Source of the DNA: Neoarius graeffei
Lineage: Eukaryota > Chordata > Actinopteri > Siluriformes > Ariidae
Reading direction: 5' to 3'
Assembly: GCF_027579695.1 (NCBI RefSeq)
Contig: NC_083571.1
Coordinates: forward strand, 72,954,279 to 73,018,278
DNA: 64,000 bases
Of this stretch, positions 33,701 through 41,789 are shown in pieces (position 1 is the first letter of the stretch; every line of letters begins with the position of its first letter). A program made the translations under genes and the position numbers. A model generated the notes under the pieces. It saw only the letters and a list, made by a program, of their open reading frames with translations. It searched no databases and had not been told where the DNA came from.

Positions 33701-34636
33701 CCAGAGGAGATCAGAGAGACTCCAGCTCCTTCGCTCCAGTGTGCTCCACTGCTGGTTCAGCCACTGAGGAACCAAATTCCACTGCCTCCATCTCAAATCC
33801 CAAACCTGCTGCCACCATGTCAGAGAGTGAACCTTCTACCATCACCTCAAATCCTATACCTGACCAAAGTGCATTCGACAGTTTAACCATAATGTTGACT
33901 GGGCTGGGATTAAATCCAGGTAAATGTGGTGTTCAGCTGATTCCTAAACCTCTGACACTGAAATATCAGAATATAATGAAAAATGTACAACCCTTAAAGG
34001 TTCTCCAGTTGTTCCTCTGGAGGAACTGTTCAAGGTTCTATTTGAAAATTAAGAAGCCTTAAAGAACCTCTGAAGAATCCTTTTATTTCTAAGAGTGTAG
34101 GTTGTATTCAGGTATTTATTTGAGATATATTTCTGGTGTGTTTATCAGATACACAGGAATAAACTGATTTAAACTGATTAGTGACTTTAAAAAAATCTCA
34201 AAACTGCAGAGATTTAAGCCACAGTAGATAGAGATGTCGTGTACAGTGATGGGAAAAGACAGATGGATTTTAAACTTGAACATTTTAATGATGTTGTGTT
34301 AATCAGCTGCTCATCAGTTATTGTGTTTCATGTTGTCAGGATCAAAACCACTGAACTCCTCTCCGATGGATAGAAATAAACCTCAGTCTACAGCTATAAC
34401 TAACACAAAGTTTAGGACTTGTGTGTGTGTCCACTGAGAGATGCTAAACGTTTAGCCAGACATGGACAATCCAAAAGTGTCATCTCTAAATACAATGCAT
34501 ATTTGTCTATTTGTTTTTTTCTGACTTAATTCAATTATTGCTGTTGTTTGATTTTTTCTAACAGATTTGGATGAAGTGAAAAAATTCAAAGGTATGAAAT
34601 AAATTCAGTTTAACATCACTGTATAAGTGTGAAATG

Positions 34637-34673
<37 letters not shown>

Positions 34674-35222
34674 TTTATTTCTGCAGTGAACATCACCATC
34701 GACCCAGATGAAACTCCAGAGTTTCTAACAGAAGACAGAAAGGAAGTATTCTGCAGTGTTCCAAGGCCAGCCTGGGATATTAACAGTTCTGATGAAGATG
34801 AGAAAGTCTTCACTCTGTGTAAGGCGAGGTTCAATGTCGGTAAACGTTACTGGGAGGTGAAAGTCAGAGAATCACATAAAATAGAGAAACTCTCCTGGTT
34901 TGTTGGTGTTGCGAGTGAAGCAGCTGAGAGAGAGTGCAATATCCCGTTGACTCCACAGAATAAATTTTGGGTTCTCAGTTATGAAAAAGAAAAAGGACTT
35001 TATATCAGAGATAAAGCAGAACTGATTTCACTCCCAGATGTTCATAAAGAGCTCACAGCAGTGGGAGTGTTTTTAGACTGTGATGAACACACACTGTCAT
35101 TTTATAACATTAATACAAAATCACACATCTACACTTTCACTAATGTGGAACCCAGAAGAATTTCACTACGTCCCCTGATCAGCCCTGGAGTCAGAGACAA
35201 TTATCCTGTATGCATTCTTTAG
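12910..35222 (+). CDS. Gene 1: butyrophilin-like Ig receptor with amplified cytoplasmic exons (24 exons inferred)
   Basis: This is a type I membrane protein of the butyrophilin/MOG-like immunoglobulin superfamily. Family members present ligands or modulate lymphocytes, and the B30.2 domain senses cytosolic partners. Exon order: signal peptide (12910-12972), V-set (13151-13495), C-type domain in two exons (13587-13745, 14699-14836), transmembrane (14927-15016), basic juxtamembrane (15336-15377), fifteen small exons in three full units and one terminal partial unit (15455-29888), a Ser/Thr/Pro-rich exon (33698-33919), a 27-nt exon (34565-34591) and B30.2 (34687-35222). Every junction is phase 1. 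If all are used, about 480 residues separate membrane and B30.2. No first coding exon was found in the window. Exon choice is by eye from splice signals and gene 2 conservation; transcripts were not seen. Confidence 0.8.
13151..13495 (+). CDS. Gene 1 exon 3: Ig V-set domain
   Basis: The exon is 345 nt (115 codons), after TTTCTCCAG and before GTAACA. Disulfide cysteines are near residues 23 (SLHCAL) and 97 (DRGDYVCYV), with the core tryptophan in VRWYRPK near 38. The D-X-G-X-Y-X-C signature is present. This is the membrane-distal ligand-binding domain of butyrophilin-like receptors. The gene 2 counterpart has the same length. Confidence 0.9.
13551..13584 (+). repeat. (TC)n microsatellite forming the acceptor pyrimidine tract
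   Basis: A 34-base TC run ends directly in the CAG acceptor of the C-domain exon. Gene 2 has a 30-base run at 58121-58150. Its length could affect exon recognition. Confidence 0.95.
13587..13745 (+). CDS. Gene 1 exon 4: C-type Ig domain, first half
   Basis: The exon is 159 nt (53 codons), starting [12 protein letters not shown]. It contains the first domain cysteine ([10 protein letters not shown]) and the core tryptophan ([11 protein letters not shown]). The GSTP-start and SHGWLPEP match butyrophilin C-domains. The donor is AACA|GTAAGA. In mammalian butyrophilins this domain is one exon; here an intron divides it. Confidence 0.88.
13818..14686 (+). mobile_element. 3' end of a CR1/L2-like LINE in the C-domain intron
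   Basis: The insert is bounded by ACTTATT at 13811-13817 and 14687-14693 and is absent from the matching intron of gene 2. It encodes a LINE C-terminal stretch ([20 protein letters not shown] near 13950-14020) and then a 3' UTR with a (TG)n run. Its tail is TTGACAATAAAGTTGACTTG. Confidence 0.78.
14345..14382. repeat. (TG)n microsatellite
   Basis: A TG run of about 38 bases lies inside the LINE 3' UTR. Confidence 0.95.
14699..14836 (+). CDS. Gene 1 exon 5: C-type Ig domain, second half
   Basis: The exon is 138 nt (46 codons), after ATTCTCAG and before GTAATT. It reads [16 protein letters not shown], then [20 protein letters not shown], giving the second cysteine of the domain. Gene 2 has one extra codon here (SPSESMW against SPSSTW). 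Confidence 0.88.
14927..15016 (+). CDS. Gene 1 exon 6: transmembrane segment
   Basis: The exon is 90 nt and encodes a hydrophobic run [20 protein letters not shown] followed by HKK as a stop-transfer signal. It anchors the receptor with the Ig domains outside. Confidence 0.9.
15336..15377 (+). CDS. Gene 1 exon 7: basic juxtamembrane mini-exon
   Basis: The exon is 42 nt and encodes [14 protein letters not shown], a positively charged segment just inside the membrane. Part of this exon and its donor intron recur as a stray copy at 36267-36328. Confidence 0.8.
15416..18286 (+). repeat. Tail exon array, unit 1 (2871 bp)
   Basis: Coding exons are 15455-15568 (38 codons, [11 protein letters not shown] start), 15712-15765 (18 codons, [10 protein letters not shown]), 16145-16213 and 16676-16744 (23 codons each, [11 protein letters not shown]). 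All are phase 1-1 with good AG/GT signals and pyrimidine tracts. The sequence is acidic, Gln/Glu/Pro-rich, without tyrosine or obvious signalling motif. The 3' part of the unit holds a Tc1 relic and an unidentified fragment. The first DLNQQ exon sits in flanks otherwise typical of the DLSQQ copy, indicating conversion. Confidence 0.85.
16817..17490 (-). mobile_element. Tc1/mariner relic in unit 1
   Basis: It starts with CCCTAATTCCAAAAGATTTG, a decayed Tc1-type terminal repeat. On the minus strand it keeps scraps of transposase-like protein. The right end is not precise. It is duplicated with every unit. Confidence 0.6.
18287..21161 (+). repeat. Tail exon array, unit 2 (2875 bp)
   Basis: Coding exons are 18326-18439 (DKTSG), 18583-18636 (DIDQN), 19016-19084 (DLSQQ, ending KPQLT) and 19545-19613 (DLNQQ, ending KPQLR). 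The 38-codon exon differs from unit 1 by one synonymous change. Introns and the Tc1 relic (19686-20370) are nearly identical to unit 1, so the duplication is recent or kept uniform by conversion. Confidence 0.85.
20876..21100 (+). other. Unidentified conserved open fragment inside the array unit
   Basis: Copies lie near 18000, 20876, 25255 (cut by a hAT) and 61177. This one is open for 74 codons and reads like part of a protein ([20 protein letters not shown], then [18 protein letters not shown]). Unit 1 has a stop near its end. I do not recognise it. Its conservation is explained by tandem duplication rather than selection. It may be transposon-derived. Confidence 0.4.
22699..24192 (-). mobile_element. 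hAT transposon, internally deleted
   Basis: The 8-bp duplication GTTCTAAC lies at 22691-22698 and 24193-24200. The tips are CTGTGGTTGCGTTA and the complement of TAACGCGACCTATG. Subterminal regions share the motif TGTCCGTCATT. It inserted into the Tc1 relic of unit 3 and is absent from units 1, 2 and gene 2. Confidence 0.9.
23133..23531 (-). pseudogene. hAT transposase C-terminal dimerisation fragment
   Basis: About 130 residues on the minus strand contain the hAT C-terminal signature ([20 protein letters not shown], followed by [14 protein letters not shown]). The catalytic RNase H-like domain and BED finger are absent, so the element depends on other copies to move. Confidence 0.85.
25573..25665 (-). 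mobile_element. 93-bp palindromic MITE
   Basis: The ends are TAGCCTAGTAAACTAGACC and the complement of GTCTGGCTTGCCAGGCTA. A second copy in the opposite orientation lies at 58355-58442 in a gene 2 intron. Confidence 0.75.
25735..27001. mobile_element. GC-rich non-autonomous DNA transposon
   Basis: The ends are CCGCTTTTCCACTAC and GTAGTGGAAAAGGG. Near both tips the motif GAGCTGAG/GTGCCG is repeated. Inside is an imperfect tandem duplication of about 240 bp (26010-26200 against 26266-26450) and a short open reading ([10 protein letters not shown] near 26560) like those in Harbinger derivatives. Superfamily assignment is tentative. Confidence 0.55.
27029..27248 (+). repeat. Perfect 110-bp tandem duplication
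   Basis: 27029-27138 and 27139-27248 start with GATTCCAGTATTC and appear identical apart from the last bases. The duplication is recent or an assembly artefact. Confidence 0.85.
27725..27770. repeat. (CA)n microsatellite
   Basis: A run of 23 CA units lies inside the hAT element. It is preceded by two copies of GGCAATGTTAAACTGCCA about 30 bp apart. Confidence 0.95.
27795..28235 (-). pseudogene. hAT transposase N-terminal TTF-type zinc-finger fragment
   Basis: On the minus strand the reading includes [20 protein letters not shown], then [19 protein letters not shown] and YPCALF. This is the TTF-type finger found at the start of ZMYM-like hAT transposases. The rest of the transposase has been replaced by nested repeats, and there is no catalytic domain. 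Confidence 0.75.
28444..28820 (-). mobile_element. tRNA-derived SINE
   Basis: The 13-bp duplication AGTAGGAGTAGAT lies at 28431-28443 and 28821-28833. On the minus strand the tRNA-like head (GGTGTAGTGGTTAGC as box A, GGGTTCGAGCC as box B) is followed by a conserved body and a GAGAT-type tail. It is the reference for other copies in this window. Confidence 0.92.
29093..29960 (+). repeat. Tail exon array, terminal unit 4 (partial)
   Basis: Coding exons are 29133-29246 (DKTSG, ending VVG instead of VVV), 29387-29440 (DIDQN with AEIPS) and 29820-29888 (DLSQQ). There is no DLNQQ exon. The unit is followed by a complete Tc1-type MITE rather than the truncated tip seen in internal units. The same markers occur in the terminal unit of gene 2. 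Confidence 0.85.
29961..30409. mobile_element. Tc1/mariner-type MITE, complete (449 bp)
   Basis: Inverted tips are CCCTAATTCCAAAAAAGTTG and the complement of CAACTTTTTTGGAATCCGGG. There is no transposase. An equal-length copy sits at the same place in gene 2 (62331-62779), so it predates the gene duplication. Confidence 0.85.
30652..33667 (+). mobile_element. RTE-like LINE, near full length
   Basis: A perfect 13-bp duplication ACACTGATACTCA lies at 30639-30651 and 33668-33680. The empty site (ACACTGATAGTCA) is at 63008-63020 in gene 2. The element is 3016 bp, with a short GAAGAAGACGAGACGAG tail. It lies in the gene 1 intron before the Ser/Thr/Pro-rich exon, in the same orientation as the gene. 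Confidence 0.93.
30726..33647 (+). CDS. RTE-like LINE polyprotein (APE endonuclease and reverse transcriptase)
   Basis: About 970 codons are open from just after a TGA at 30723 to a TAA at 33645-33647. The endonuclease has GTWNVTSL near the start, [10 protein letters not shown] near 31160, [13 protein letters not shown] near 31360 and STDHHLVV near 31450. The RT has [23 protein letters not shown] (catalytic Asp), [24 protein letters not shown] (catalytic pair) and [13 protein letters not shown]. The C-terminus has [15 protein letters not shown]. No in-frame ATG precedes the endonuclease, so the start is uncertain; the first ATG (30850) is inside it. The ORF is otherwise intact, suggesting recent activity. 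Confidence 0.92.
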   Translation, partial: PDPWTQRLAVGTWNVTSLGGKEPELVREVERYRLEIVGLTSMHSLGSGTQLLERGWTFHFSGVAHGERRRAGVGLLIAPQLSRHVLEFTPVNERVASLRLRIGERALAVVCAYGPNSSIEYPAFLESLGEVLRGAQTGDSIVLLGDFNAHVGDDSDTWRGVVGRKSLPDLNPSGVLLLDFCASHGLSITNTMFELRGVHNCTWHQDTLGRRSMIDFVVVSSDLRPYVLDTRVKRGAELSTDHHLVVSWIHWRRRKLDRPGRPKRMVRVCWERLAEHSVGEVFNSHLRESFSQLPREAGDIESEWTMFSTSIVDAAVRSCGRKVSGACRGSNPRTRWWTPEVRDAVKLKKESYWAMLTSGTPEAADGYRQARRAAARAVAEAKTRNWEEFGEAMEKDCRSASKKFWQTVQRLRRGKQYSANTVYSAGGELLTSTGDIVGRWKEYFEDLLNPTIMSSTEETEADDSEVDSSITQAEVTEVVCKLLGGKAPGVDEIHPEYLKSLDVVGLSWLTRLCNIAWRSGTVPLEWQTGVVVPLFKKGDRRVCSNYRGITLLSLPGKVYSRVLERRIRPIVEPRIQEEQCGFRPGRGTLDQLYTLHRVLEGSWEFAQPVHMCFVDLEKAFDCVPRGILWGVLREYGVRGSLLRAVRSLYERSRSLVRIAGSKSDLFPVHVGLRQGCPLSPVLFIIFMDRISRRSQGPEGILFGNHRISSLLFADDVVLLASSNQDLQHALGRFAVECEAAGMRISTSKSEAMVLDRKRVACPLQVGGEVLPQVEEFKYLGILFTSEGRMEREIDRRIGAASAVMQSLYRSVMVKKELSQKAKLSIYRSIYVPTLTYGHELWVMTERTRSRIQAAEMSFLRRVAGRSLRDRVRSTVTREELGVEPLLLHIERNQLRWLRHLFQMPPGRLPGEVFQACPPGRRPRGRPRTRWRDYVSRLAWERLGVLPEELAKVSGEREVWASMLRLLPPRPGPG
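33698..33919 (+). CDS. Gene 1 Ser/Thr/Pro-rich cytoplasmic exon
   Basis: The exon is 222 nt (74 codons), after GAAATCCAG and before GTAAATG. The in-phase reading is rich in Ser, Thr, Pro and Ala ([20 protein letters not shown]). An upstream TGA at 33688 in this frame fixes the acceptor at or after 33697. Gene 2 has the same exon at 63039-63260. Confidence 0.75.
34565..34591 (+). CDS. Gene 1 27-nt mini-exon before B30.2
   Basis: It encodes DLDEVKKFK, preceded by TTCTAACAG and followed by GTATGA. Very short exons ahead of B30.2 are usual in butyrophilin genes. Confidence 0.75.
34640..34674. repeat. (TAA)n microsatellite
   Basis: About eleven ATA/TAA units lie in the last intron, just before the B30.2 exon acceptor. 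Confidence 0.9.
34687..35222 (+). CDS. Gene 1 last exon: B30.2 (PRY-SPRY) domain
   Basis: The exon runs from TTTCTGCAG to a TAG at 35220-35222, about 178 codons. PRY features: [19 protein letters not shown] (the LDP-type motif as IDP). SPRY features: [50 protein letters not shown] and RPLISPG. The size and motifs match butyrophilin B30.2 domains, which bind cytosolic ligands and couple them to the extracellular Ig domains. The domain is complete and ends with the protein. Confidence 0.93.
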
Positions 35223-35531
35223 AAAAATAAGGACAAACTGTAGGAAACGTCTGTAATGTGGTGATGTGTGAATTTATAATATTAGCAGTGATATAATCTA
35301 CAGTATGTATTTATATAAAGTATTTCTACACACTGTACATAACACATTCATAACATCTTACATCTCTGAACAGTGAAATGTTTCCTCACAGCTGTAAATA
35401 TTTACCTTTATTCTGTCTTTACTGTAGTTAGAAAATACATTGTTTTTTACTGGTATCACAGTGTAGAACTTTAACATGCACTGCTTTACTGCTGCTTTTC
35501 TGTTTTATTCTTGAACTTTGTGAATGATTTA

Positions 35532-35537
35532 ATTAAA
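35532..35537 (+). terminator. Candidate polyadenylation signal ATTAAA
   Basis: It lies 310 bp after the stop codon and 14 bp before a Tc1 relic. No AATAAA is present between the stop and this site. Confidence 0.5.
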
Positions 35538-35550
35538 GTGGATATATTAC

Positions 35551-36265
35551 ACAGTGCCCTCCATTATTATTGGCACCCCTGGAAATGATAGTGAACACAA
35601 TGTAACTGAAGCATGTTCCCCATTTAAATTGTACATGTTTGAGTTGATTGGAGTGTGTAGGAGCTTTCAAGTTGTAATCACTAACGTATTGATTAATTGG
35701 GGAACAAATGAGAAGCGACACACAGAGGCCAAATTCCTTAGTCATCCATCAACATGGGAAAGATAGGGGACACACAAACCAAATGAGGGAGAAGTGTGTT
35801 GACCTTCATAAGTCAGGGAATGGTTATAAAAAATAGCTCCTTGCCTGAAAATGTTCATTTCTACTGTTAGGGATATAATAATTTTAAAAAATGTGGACAC
35901 CAACTGGAACTGTTTCAAACTCGCCTGGAAGAGGACCCAAGTTTATTTTGCCCCCACGTACAGTGAAGAGGAGGGGAAGAGAAGCAAAAAATAAAAAAAA
36001 ATCCCCAAGGACCATGGTTGGTGAATTACAAGAAAAAGTAAAATCTTCAGATTTCCAAATCTCCAAAACCACCATCACACGGCAGCTCCATGCCAACAGA
36101 TTATTTGAAAGGTTTCCAGAAAAAAGCTCTTTCTCTCAGTTAACCATAAACATAAGCACCTGAATTTTGTGAAAAGCTAATACAACTTTGACTGGAACCG
36201 TGTTCTTGGGTCTGACGGAACAAAAATGGAGCTTTTTGGCAATAAACACTCAAGGTGGGTTTGAA
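35551..36265 (+). mobile_element. Truncated Tc1-like transposon
   Basis: The left tip CACAGTGCCCTCCATTATTA is a typical fish Tc1 end. Transposase scraps follow in two frames: SPRTMVGELQEKVKSSDFQI (DNA-binding region, near 36005) and NRVLGSDGTKMELFGN (first catalytic Asp region, near 36195). It is cut off at about 36265, where a fragment of the receptor gene begins. Confidence 0.8.
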
Positions 36266-36266
36266 A

Positions 36267-36328
36267 AAATATAGAAAATACAGGAGGTAGGTGCTGGGGT
36301 AAAATTCACTTAATTAATAAAACCCTGA
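36267..36328 (+). repeat. Stray copy of the gene 1 exon 7 donor region
   Basis: About 60 bases (AGAAAATACAGGAGGTAGGT to AATAAAACCCTG) match 15364-15416, from inside exon 7 into its intron. It lies between a truncated Tc1 and a THAP element, and stops at the same point where the tail array begins in gene 1. Confidence 0.85.
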
Positions 36329-36798
36329 CCCACTCGCTCCGCCTCTTCTCCTCTTTCGGAAAAAGCCAACCCACTCGCTCCGCCTCTTCTCCTCTTTTGG
36401 AAAAAGCCAATCCACACTCTCAGACTCTTCTCCTCTCTCGGAAAAAGGTAAAAACTTCTTCCTGAACCGGTCCCGTTGTTACAGTTCACTGCACAACAAT
36501 AAGGCATGGTTTTTCTTTGGAAATTCCCGAACACACATCTGCACTCAAGCTGAACGGTAATGTAAGTAAACTGAAGTGGACTCAACTCAAGCAGTTTGTT
36601 TGCCTTGAATGACGTCACGCGCCAAGTGGTCACGAAAATCACCGAACAGAAATTTGCCATGATCCGCACTAACTTATTTTAATTATTACTTATTAACGAT
36701 ACTTCTTGGGACCAGAAGAAAATTACAGAGGGTTTTTTAACATATAAAGTTTCAAATGTGCATAAATTGAAAACCGTTGCCTATGATCTCTAAAGGTG
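36329..36798 (-). mobile_element. Kolobok-like fragment with THAP domain start
   Basis: On the minus strand the tip AGATCATAGGCAACGG matches the element at 42004. It is followed by a reading MPYCCAVNCNNGTGSG, then SFYLFPREEKSLRVWI, the start of a C2CH THAP finger. Downstream are three imperfect 46-bp repeats (CTCCGCCTCTTCTCCTCTTT). The rest of the transposase is missing. Confidence 0.7.
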
Positions 36799-36837
36799 CA
36801 ATGTGTAAGAATTTGGCCACCTGGTGAAGTCATACTC

Positions 36838-37228
36838 GGGCGGCACGGTGGTGTAGTGGTTAGCACTGTCGCCTCACAGCAAGAAGGTCCTGGGTTCGAG
36901 CCCCGGGGCCGGCGAGGGCCTTTCTGTGTGGAGTTTGCATGTTCTCCCCGTGTTCGCGTGGGTTTCCTCCGGGTGCTCTGGTTTCCCCCACAGTCCAAAG
37001 ACATGCAGGTTAGGTTAACTGGTGACTCTAAATTGACCGTAGGTGTGAATGTGAGTGTGAATGGTTGTCTGTGTCTATGTGTCAGCCCTGTGATGACCTG
37101 GCGACTTGTCCAGGGTGTACCCCGCCTTTCGCCCATAGTCAGCTGGGATAGGCTCCAGCTTGCCTGCGACCCTGTAGAAGGATAAAGCGGCTAGAGATGA
37201 TGAGATGAGATGAGATGAGATGAGATGA
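36838..37228 (+). mobile_element. tRNA-derived SINE
   Basis: The 15-bp duplication GGTGAAGTCATACTC lies at 36823-36837 and 37229-37243. Complete copy with a tRNA-like head and a long TGAGA repeat tail. Open frames across it are products of the SINE sequence. Confidence 0.93.
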
Positions 37229-37243
37229 GGTGAAGTCATACTC

Positions 37244-37985
37244 TACACTCCAAACAAATGGGGGCAGTATATTCTCCAGAAAGTTGGTGTGTCCACCCCT
37301 ATCATAAGAAACAAGGAAATGCACAGTCTCTCCTCCCTCCACCCCTCAAATGCACCACCACCCCCTCATACAATTATCACTCACTGAATATAGCGTAACG
37401 CTATTTTTAGTTGATCCAGTACTGGGTTCATACAATCTAGCTTTAGAGTCATTAGTTAATAAAAAAGCCAACTAGTAACTAACAGCAGGGAAAGAAAACA
37501 CAAATATTGACCAAACTGCTGAAATTTAGAGCCTGTCAAGAGAACACTGCTATCTTATAATCTTCACATATGGACATAATCAGTCCATAGTTTACATTAA
37601 AACTTACTTAACTCAGGTTTTAGAAAGAAAACATCCACAGCAACTCGCGTGTCAGTAATGCCTGAAACCGCTACAGCTTGTGACACAGATATGTAACCTT
37701 TTCTATTAATAATGTTAATAAAAAAATTTTTAATGTTAATAAAAATTAAGCACACTGCCTACAACTCACTAAAATAACCACACAGCTGAAGGCTTCTGAA
37801 TGACATGTTTGGTTTAATAATCAATCCGAAAAGAGGAGCGCCACCTGACCTTTACATGAATGTGCTCTCACAGTTGTGGGCTTGTGAATTAGTAGATCTT
37901 CCACTGAGCCACTAAAAAACTCCAAGGGATCTGTAACTTTTAAACTCATGCATGTGTGTGTACGGAGTCCAGAAAACAAGATCAC
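37244..37985. other. Spacer without recognised gene
   Basis: AT-rich sequence with short frames only. I see no exon, RNA gene or complete element here. Confidence 0.6.
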
Positions 37986-37988
37986 AAT

Positions 37989-38601
37989 CAGTGCGTTTAC
38001 ATGCACATCCAAATCGAGCTACTGTCGGTAATCGAGCTAAGGGTCCCAGCAGGGGTGCCAGAGAAATCCAATCCTACATGCACACAAGGAAATCGAGCTA
38101 TTGTGTGAGGTACATTGTGCACCCGAGCCACATGGTGCTACACGCCCCATCGTGTTGGTACACTTCTGGTTGTCATCATAAAGAAGAGCTATTCAAGAGT
38201 ATAAACAAAGTTATCAGTTCTGTGTTCACAAGAAGAACGACGACGAGGACAGCAACATCGAGAGAGAGAAGATGGACAACAACGAAGCAGCTCAGCACTT
38301 GCTGAACATTCTGTACACCATCGCGTTGTCATGCCGACCGAGGCTGTTGTGTTTCCCGCTTGTGGTCTCGTCACTCGTCACTTCCGGAAGGGGCAGTGCT
38401 GAAGTAAGTAGCTCGACAGGGTTTACATGCACTAAGTAGCTCGGCTACAATTGCATAATCTAGGTCACGTAGCTCGATTACGAGAAATCCAGTTCGGTTC
38501 GATTTCAGCCGAGCTAAGGTGTTTCCATGGCATTTAGAACGTCGATTTCAGTCGAGCTACGGCAGAAATTCGATTTTCTCTATGTGCATGTAAACGCACT
38601 G
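37989..38601. mobile_element. Harbinger-like MITE with 20-bp perfect tips
   Basis: Tips CAGTGCGTTTACATGCACAT and its complement lie at the ends, with a 3-bp AAT duplication at 37986-37988 and 38602-38604. The motif ATCGAGCTA/TAGCTCGA recurs near both ends. A short open reading starts MDNNEAAQHLLN near 38272. The 3-bp duplication fits Harbinger or a CACTA-like element. Confidence 0.8.
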
Positions 38602-38604
38602 AAT

Positions 38605-39126
38605 GTCAGGTTTGTGAGTGGAGGTTCTCATCCAGTCTTTCACTGTTGTTTCATGTTTAGAATTGCAATTCAGTTTCTCCCAGTGGGGTCCCTTTTCTTT
38701 CTCTTTTCCCTACTCTAAAAATACAACATACACGCGCGTACACAAAATGGTAACTGCAAATCCATGTTTCAGTTCATTAATTTCAATAGTTTCTGTGCAG
38801 CGACTGATTTGCCTCTTTTCTTTAGTCTGAGCTCAGAGTCAAACTTGTATGTAGCTGACAGTGATGAGTATTTTTTTCTCCTTTCATTTTGGGCTCAGGG
38901 CAGTCTGGATGCCCCAATGACTCACTATCGACTCTTGAGGTACAAAGTGGTATTACGAGAGAGACGGTATGTCTTGTCTCCGTAACAGCTAACTTAGCAT
39001 GCTAACTTCAGTAGATCTCTTCAACACAGATGTAATGTCAAAGCCATTACTTCTTCATATTCTTGTTGAAAAGTTTGGTTAATTTTTGAATGTCTTAAAA
39101 TAAAATTCTTATGCATAGCACCTACG
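38605..39126. other. Spacer without recognised gene
   Basis: No element ends, splice sites linked to known exons or convincing coding region are visible. Confidence 0.55.
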
Positions 39127-39138
39127 CTTAACCTTTCA

Positions 39139-41223
39139 TCCATTATCTGTAGCCGCTTATCCTGTACAGGGTCGCAGGCAAGCTGGAGCCTATCCCAGCT
39201 GACTATGGGCGTGAGGCGGGGTACACCCTGGACAAGTCGCCAGATCATCACAGAGCTGACACAAAGACAAACAACCATTCACACCTACAGTCAATTTAGA
39301 ACCACCAATTAACCTAACCTGCATGCCTCTGGATCGTGGGGGAAACCAGAGCACACAAAGGAAACCCCTGTACTCGAGTTGAGGGGGGATGGGGGGGGAT
39401 GCCATCCCCCCTGGAATAAAAAATGGTCAAAATCATCCCCCCTCTAAAACGGGCATCCCCCTCCCTTCCCTTGAGGAATTTTATCAATAAATGTGGACAT
39501 TACTTCTATTTAACATTGGAATTAGAAATGCCATTCCACGTAGCTTTGCTGAAACTGAGCATACAATAAGCTACCGCGAGAGAGGGCATGCGCAAGCGAA
39601 GCGTTTGAGGAGGTGACATTCACTTGGGGTTCCGTTATTTTTTATTTCATTCGGCGTCAGTGACAGCAGCAGATTGCAGCATCATGGCCAAGCGGAGTGG
39701 ACAGTAAGACCTAAGCAAGTTCGGATTTAAGATCGCGAGAAAAAACATTTCAGGAGGTAAGTCAAGAGTTACGAATATCAGTAACACTTTCTGTGAGCCC
39801 ACTATCATGCTGTAAAGTTATCGATATGTAGCCTAATTTGTGGGCGGCGGATAACAACACAACTATCATAATGAATGTTAGTTTGGAGTCTAGCCAGCTA
39901 TCGATAGCTTACTCAGGTTCATGTTAGCTTTGATTTCTTGTATAAGGCCATTAATTTAATCAGCCTGGACGTACGTTTGTTATTCTTCAGGCAACAAAAA
40001 GTGTTATTCAAGACAGGAAGGCTAAAATAAACGACACTGGCAGTTTTGAAGGCTTCATTGCCTCATTAGAGAGCCGGTCACAACATGTAAGGCAGAGCAG
40101 GATTGGTGTAGGACTCGACAAAGTGTCTGCTAAAATGCAGCTTTCTTCGTCATAGGCTCTTCTTCTGTCTCCTCAATGGGCCTTTTCCCCTTTCCGAAGA
40201 TGCCTGCTTTTAACTCATTTTGCTAGCTTGTATCCAGTATGTATCAAAGTGCTGGTATGTATCTAAGCAAAGTATCAAAGTATCCAAGGCAGCTCCTTGG
40301 TAACCGTCAACGTTAAGGTGTCACGTGACCTACAGCGGGAATCAACGTTACAGAAAGAATCCGGTCATTTTTCAAAGCTTAAATCCTCATTCAGATAATA
40401 AATAAATCAGAAATAACATTATAAGTAATTTTCTTTTCTTTCCATTAAAATAATAACCGGTATGGACATGTATAATTTGCATTACTCATAAGAATAAACA
40501 CAATAATAACAAAAAGGAAAAAAAAATGCATAATGCCTCAAACATATTTTAGGAAGTTTAGTCTGATTTACAATTTACTGTTGCTTGTTTTAGCTTATTG
40601 GTTATCTACCTACCTCTGTATTTAACTCAATGTTCCCAATGTTCAGCTTTGAATAAAAATTCTATTGACTTGATATGAAAAGATTCAGTTGTTCGTTTAC
40701 ATTGCCTGCTGAGGTTTTAATAAATTATTTACCAAACAATTTAAAAGGAGCCTACCATGACTATGAAGTTACACTTCAAATTTGTCATCTGCATTTCACC
40801 CTAATATGGAGAATGTGGTAGGTATGTCAGCCAGGAGACTGACTAAATATGACACATGACATCCACACTGTGCATGTTTTACAGTAAAATACCAGTGTGT
40901 TATGTTTTTTACAACAATAAAAAGGGTACACAGTGTGTACTACACACTTTATCAGCACAAAGTACTGTATGTCTGGTAAATGAACAAGGTCCACAGACCT
41001 ACGTTGTGTGCAAACCCTCCTAAAAGCAAACCAGTTTCCCACCGACGGACCGACCGATGGGTCGACACGCGACTAAAAATTTCACCATCCCCCCGGTTTG
41101 ATTTTACAACTCGACCACTGGGAAACCCACGCAGACTCCACACAGAAAGGCCCTCGCCGGCCGCAAACCCAGGATCTTCTTGCTGTGAGGCAACAGTGCT
41201 AACCACTACATCACCATGCCACC
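39139..41223 (-). mobile_element. tRNA-derived SINE split by a hAT element
   Basis: The 12-bp duplication CTTAACCTTTCA lies at 39127-39138 and 41224-41235. The 3' half is 39139-39367 and the tRNA-like 5' half 41121-41223, both minus strand. The hAT at 39368-41120 separates them. Some body sequence of the SINE is also missing. Confidence 0.88.
39368..41120 (+). mobile_element. hAT element inside a SINE
   Basis: The 8-bp duplication GGAAACCC lies at 39360-39367 and 41121-41128. The tips are CTGTACTCGAGTTGAGG and the complement of CAACTCGACCACTG. Near 39684 a short reading MAKRSGQ resembles the start of a hAT transposase, then breaks. No catalytic domain is visible. Confidence 0.85.
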
Positions 41224-41235
41224 CTTAACCTTTCA

Positions 41236-41785
41236 GTTTATGAGAAAAATTCAATTTCAAACTCACCAAATTTGGAGACACCTGGTTTTCACTGAACAGG
41301 AAGAGTATGAAAAATTGTAATCGGAAAATAACTAGTAACTACAGCTGTCATAAAAATGTAGTACAGTAAAAAGTACAACATTTGCTTCTGAGATGTAGTA
41401 GAGTAGAAGTATAAAGTTGGTATAAATCCTTCCACCACCTGACTGAAAAGGTTAGTGTTGTGATATTTGCACATATCCAAACACCTGTTGATACCCAAGT
41501 CTTTTGTAAGCTTTTCTTTTGGGCATGCATCTCTACCTCAGCTTTGTAAACTGTTGTCTGGTTGATTTGTGTACAACACACAGCACTGTCTGTAAACAGG
41601 CAAGAGGACGTGTGTCGCAAACTGCCACAGCAAACTGCTGTAAAAATCCCAAGTGAGACGCATATTCCAAATATGCCGTATACGTGTCCAAAGAATGCTC
41701 CTAAAACCTGAATAATATCAGCATATCCCATATGGCTTAATCAGAAAATACTAAATTTAGAATAAGGCCATATCTTGAATATCCA
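41236..41785. other. Spacer without recognised gene
   Basis: A minus-strand open frame (41348-41731) is cysteine- and aromatic-rich with no recognisable domain. I do not support it as a gene. Confidence 0.5.
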
Positions 41786-41789
41786 AATG

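Noticed and set aside
30825..33796. Several minus-strand frames of 70-195 codons opposite the RTE-like polyprotein
   Set aside because: GC-rich shadows of a real coding region; no recognisable domain.
36796..37185. Repeated open frames of 80-130 codons reading [15 protein letters not shown] and, on the other strand, SCCEATVLTTTPPC
   Set aside because: They recur in every SINE copy (28.4, 36.8, 44.4, 48.7, 49.5 and 50.3 kb) and are translations of the SINE, not genes.
41348..41731. Minus-strand 127-codon frame
   Set aside because: No domain, no splice context, no second copy; probably chance.
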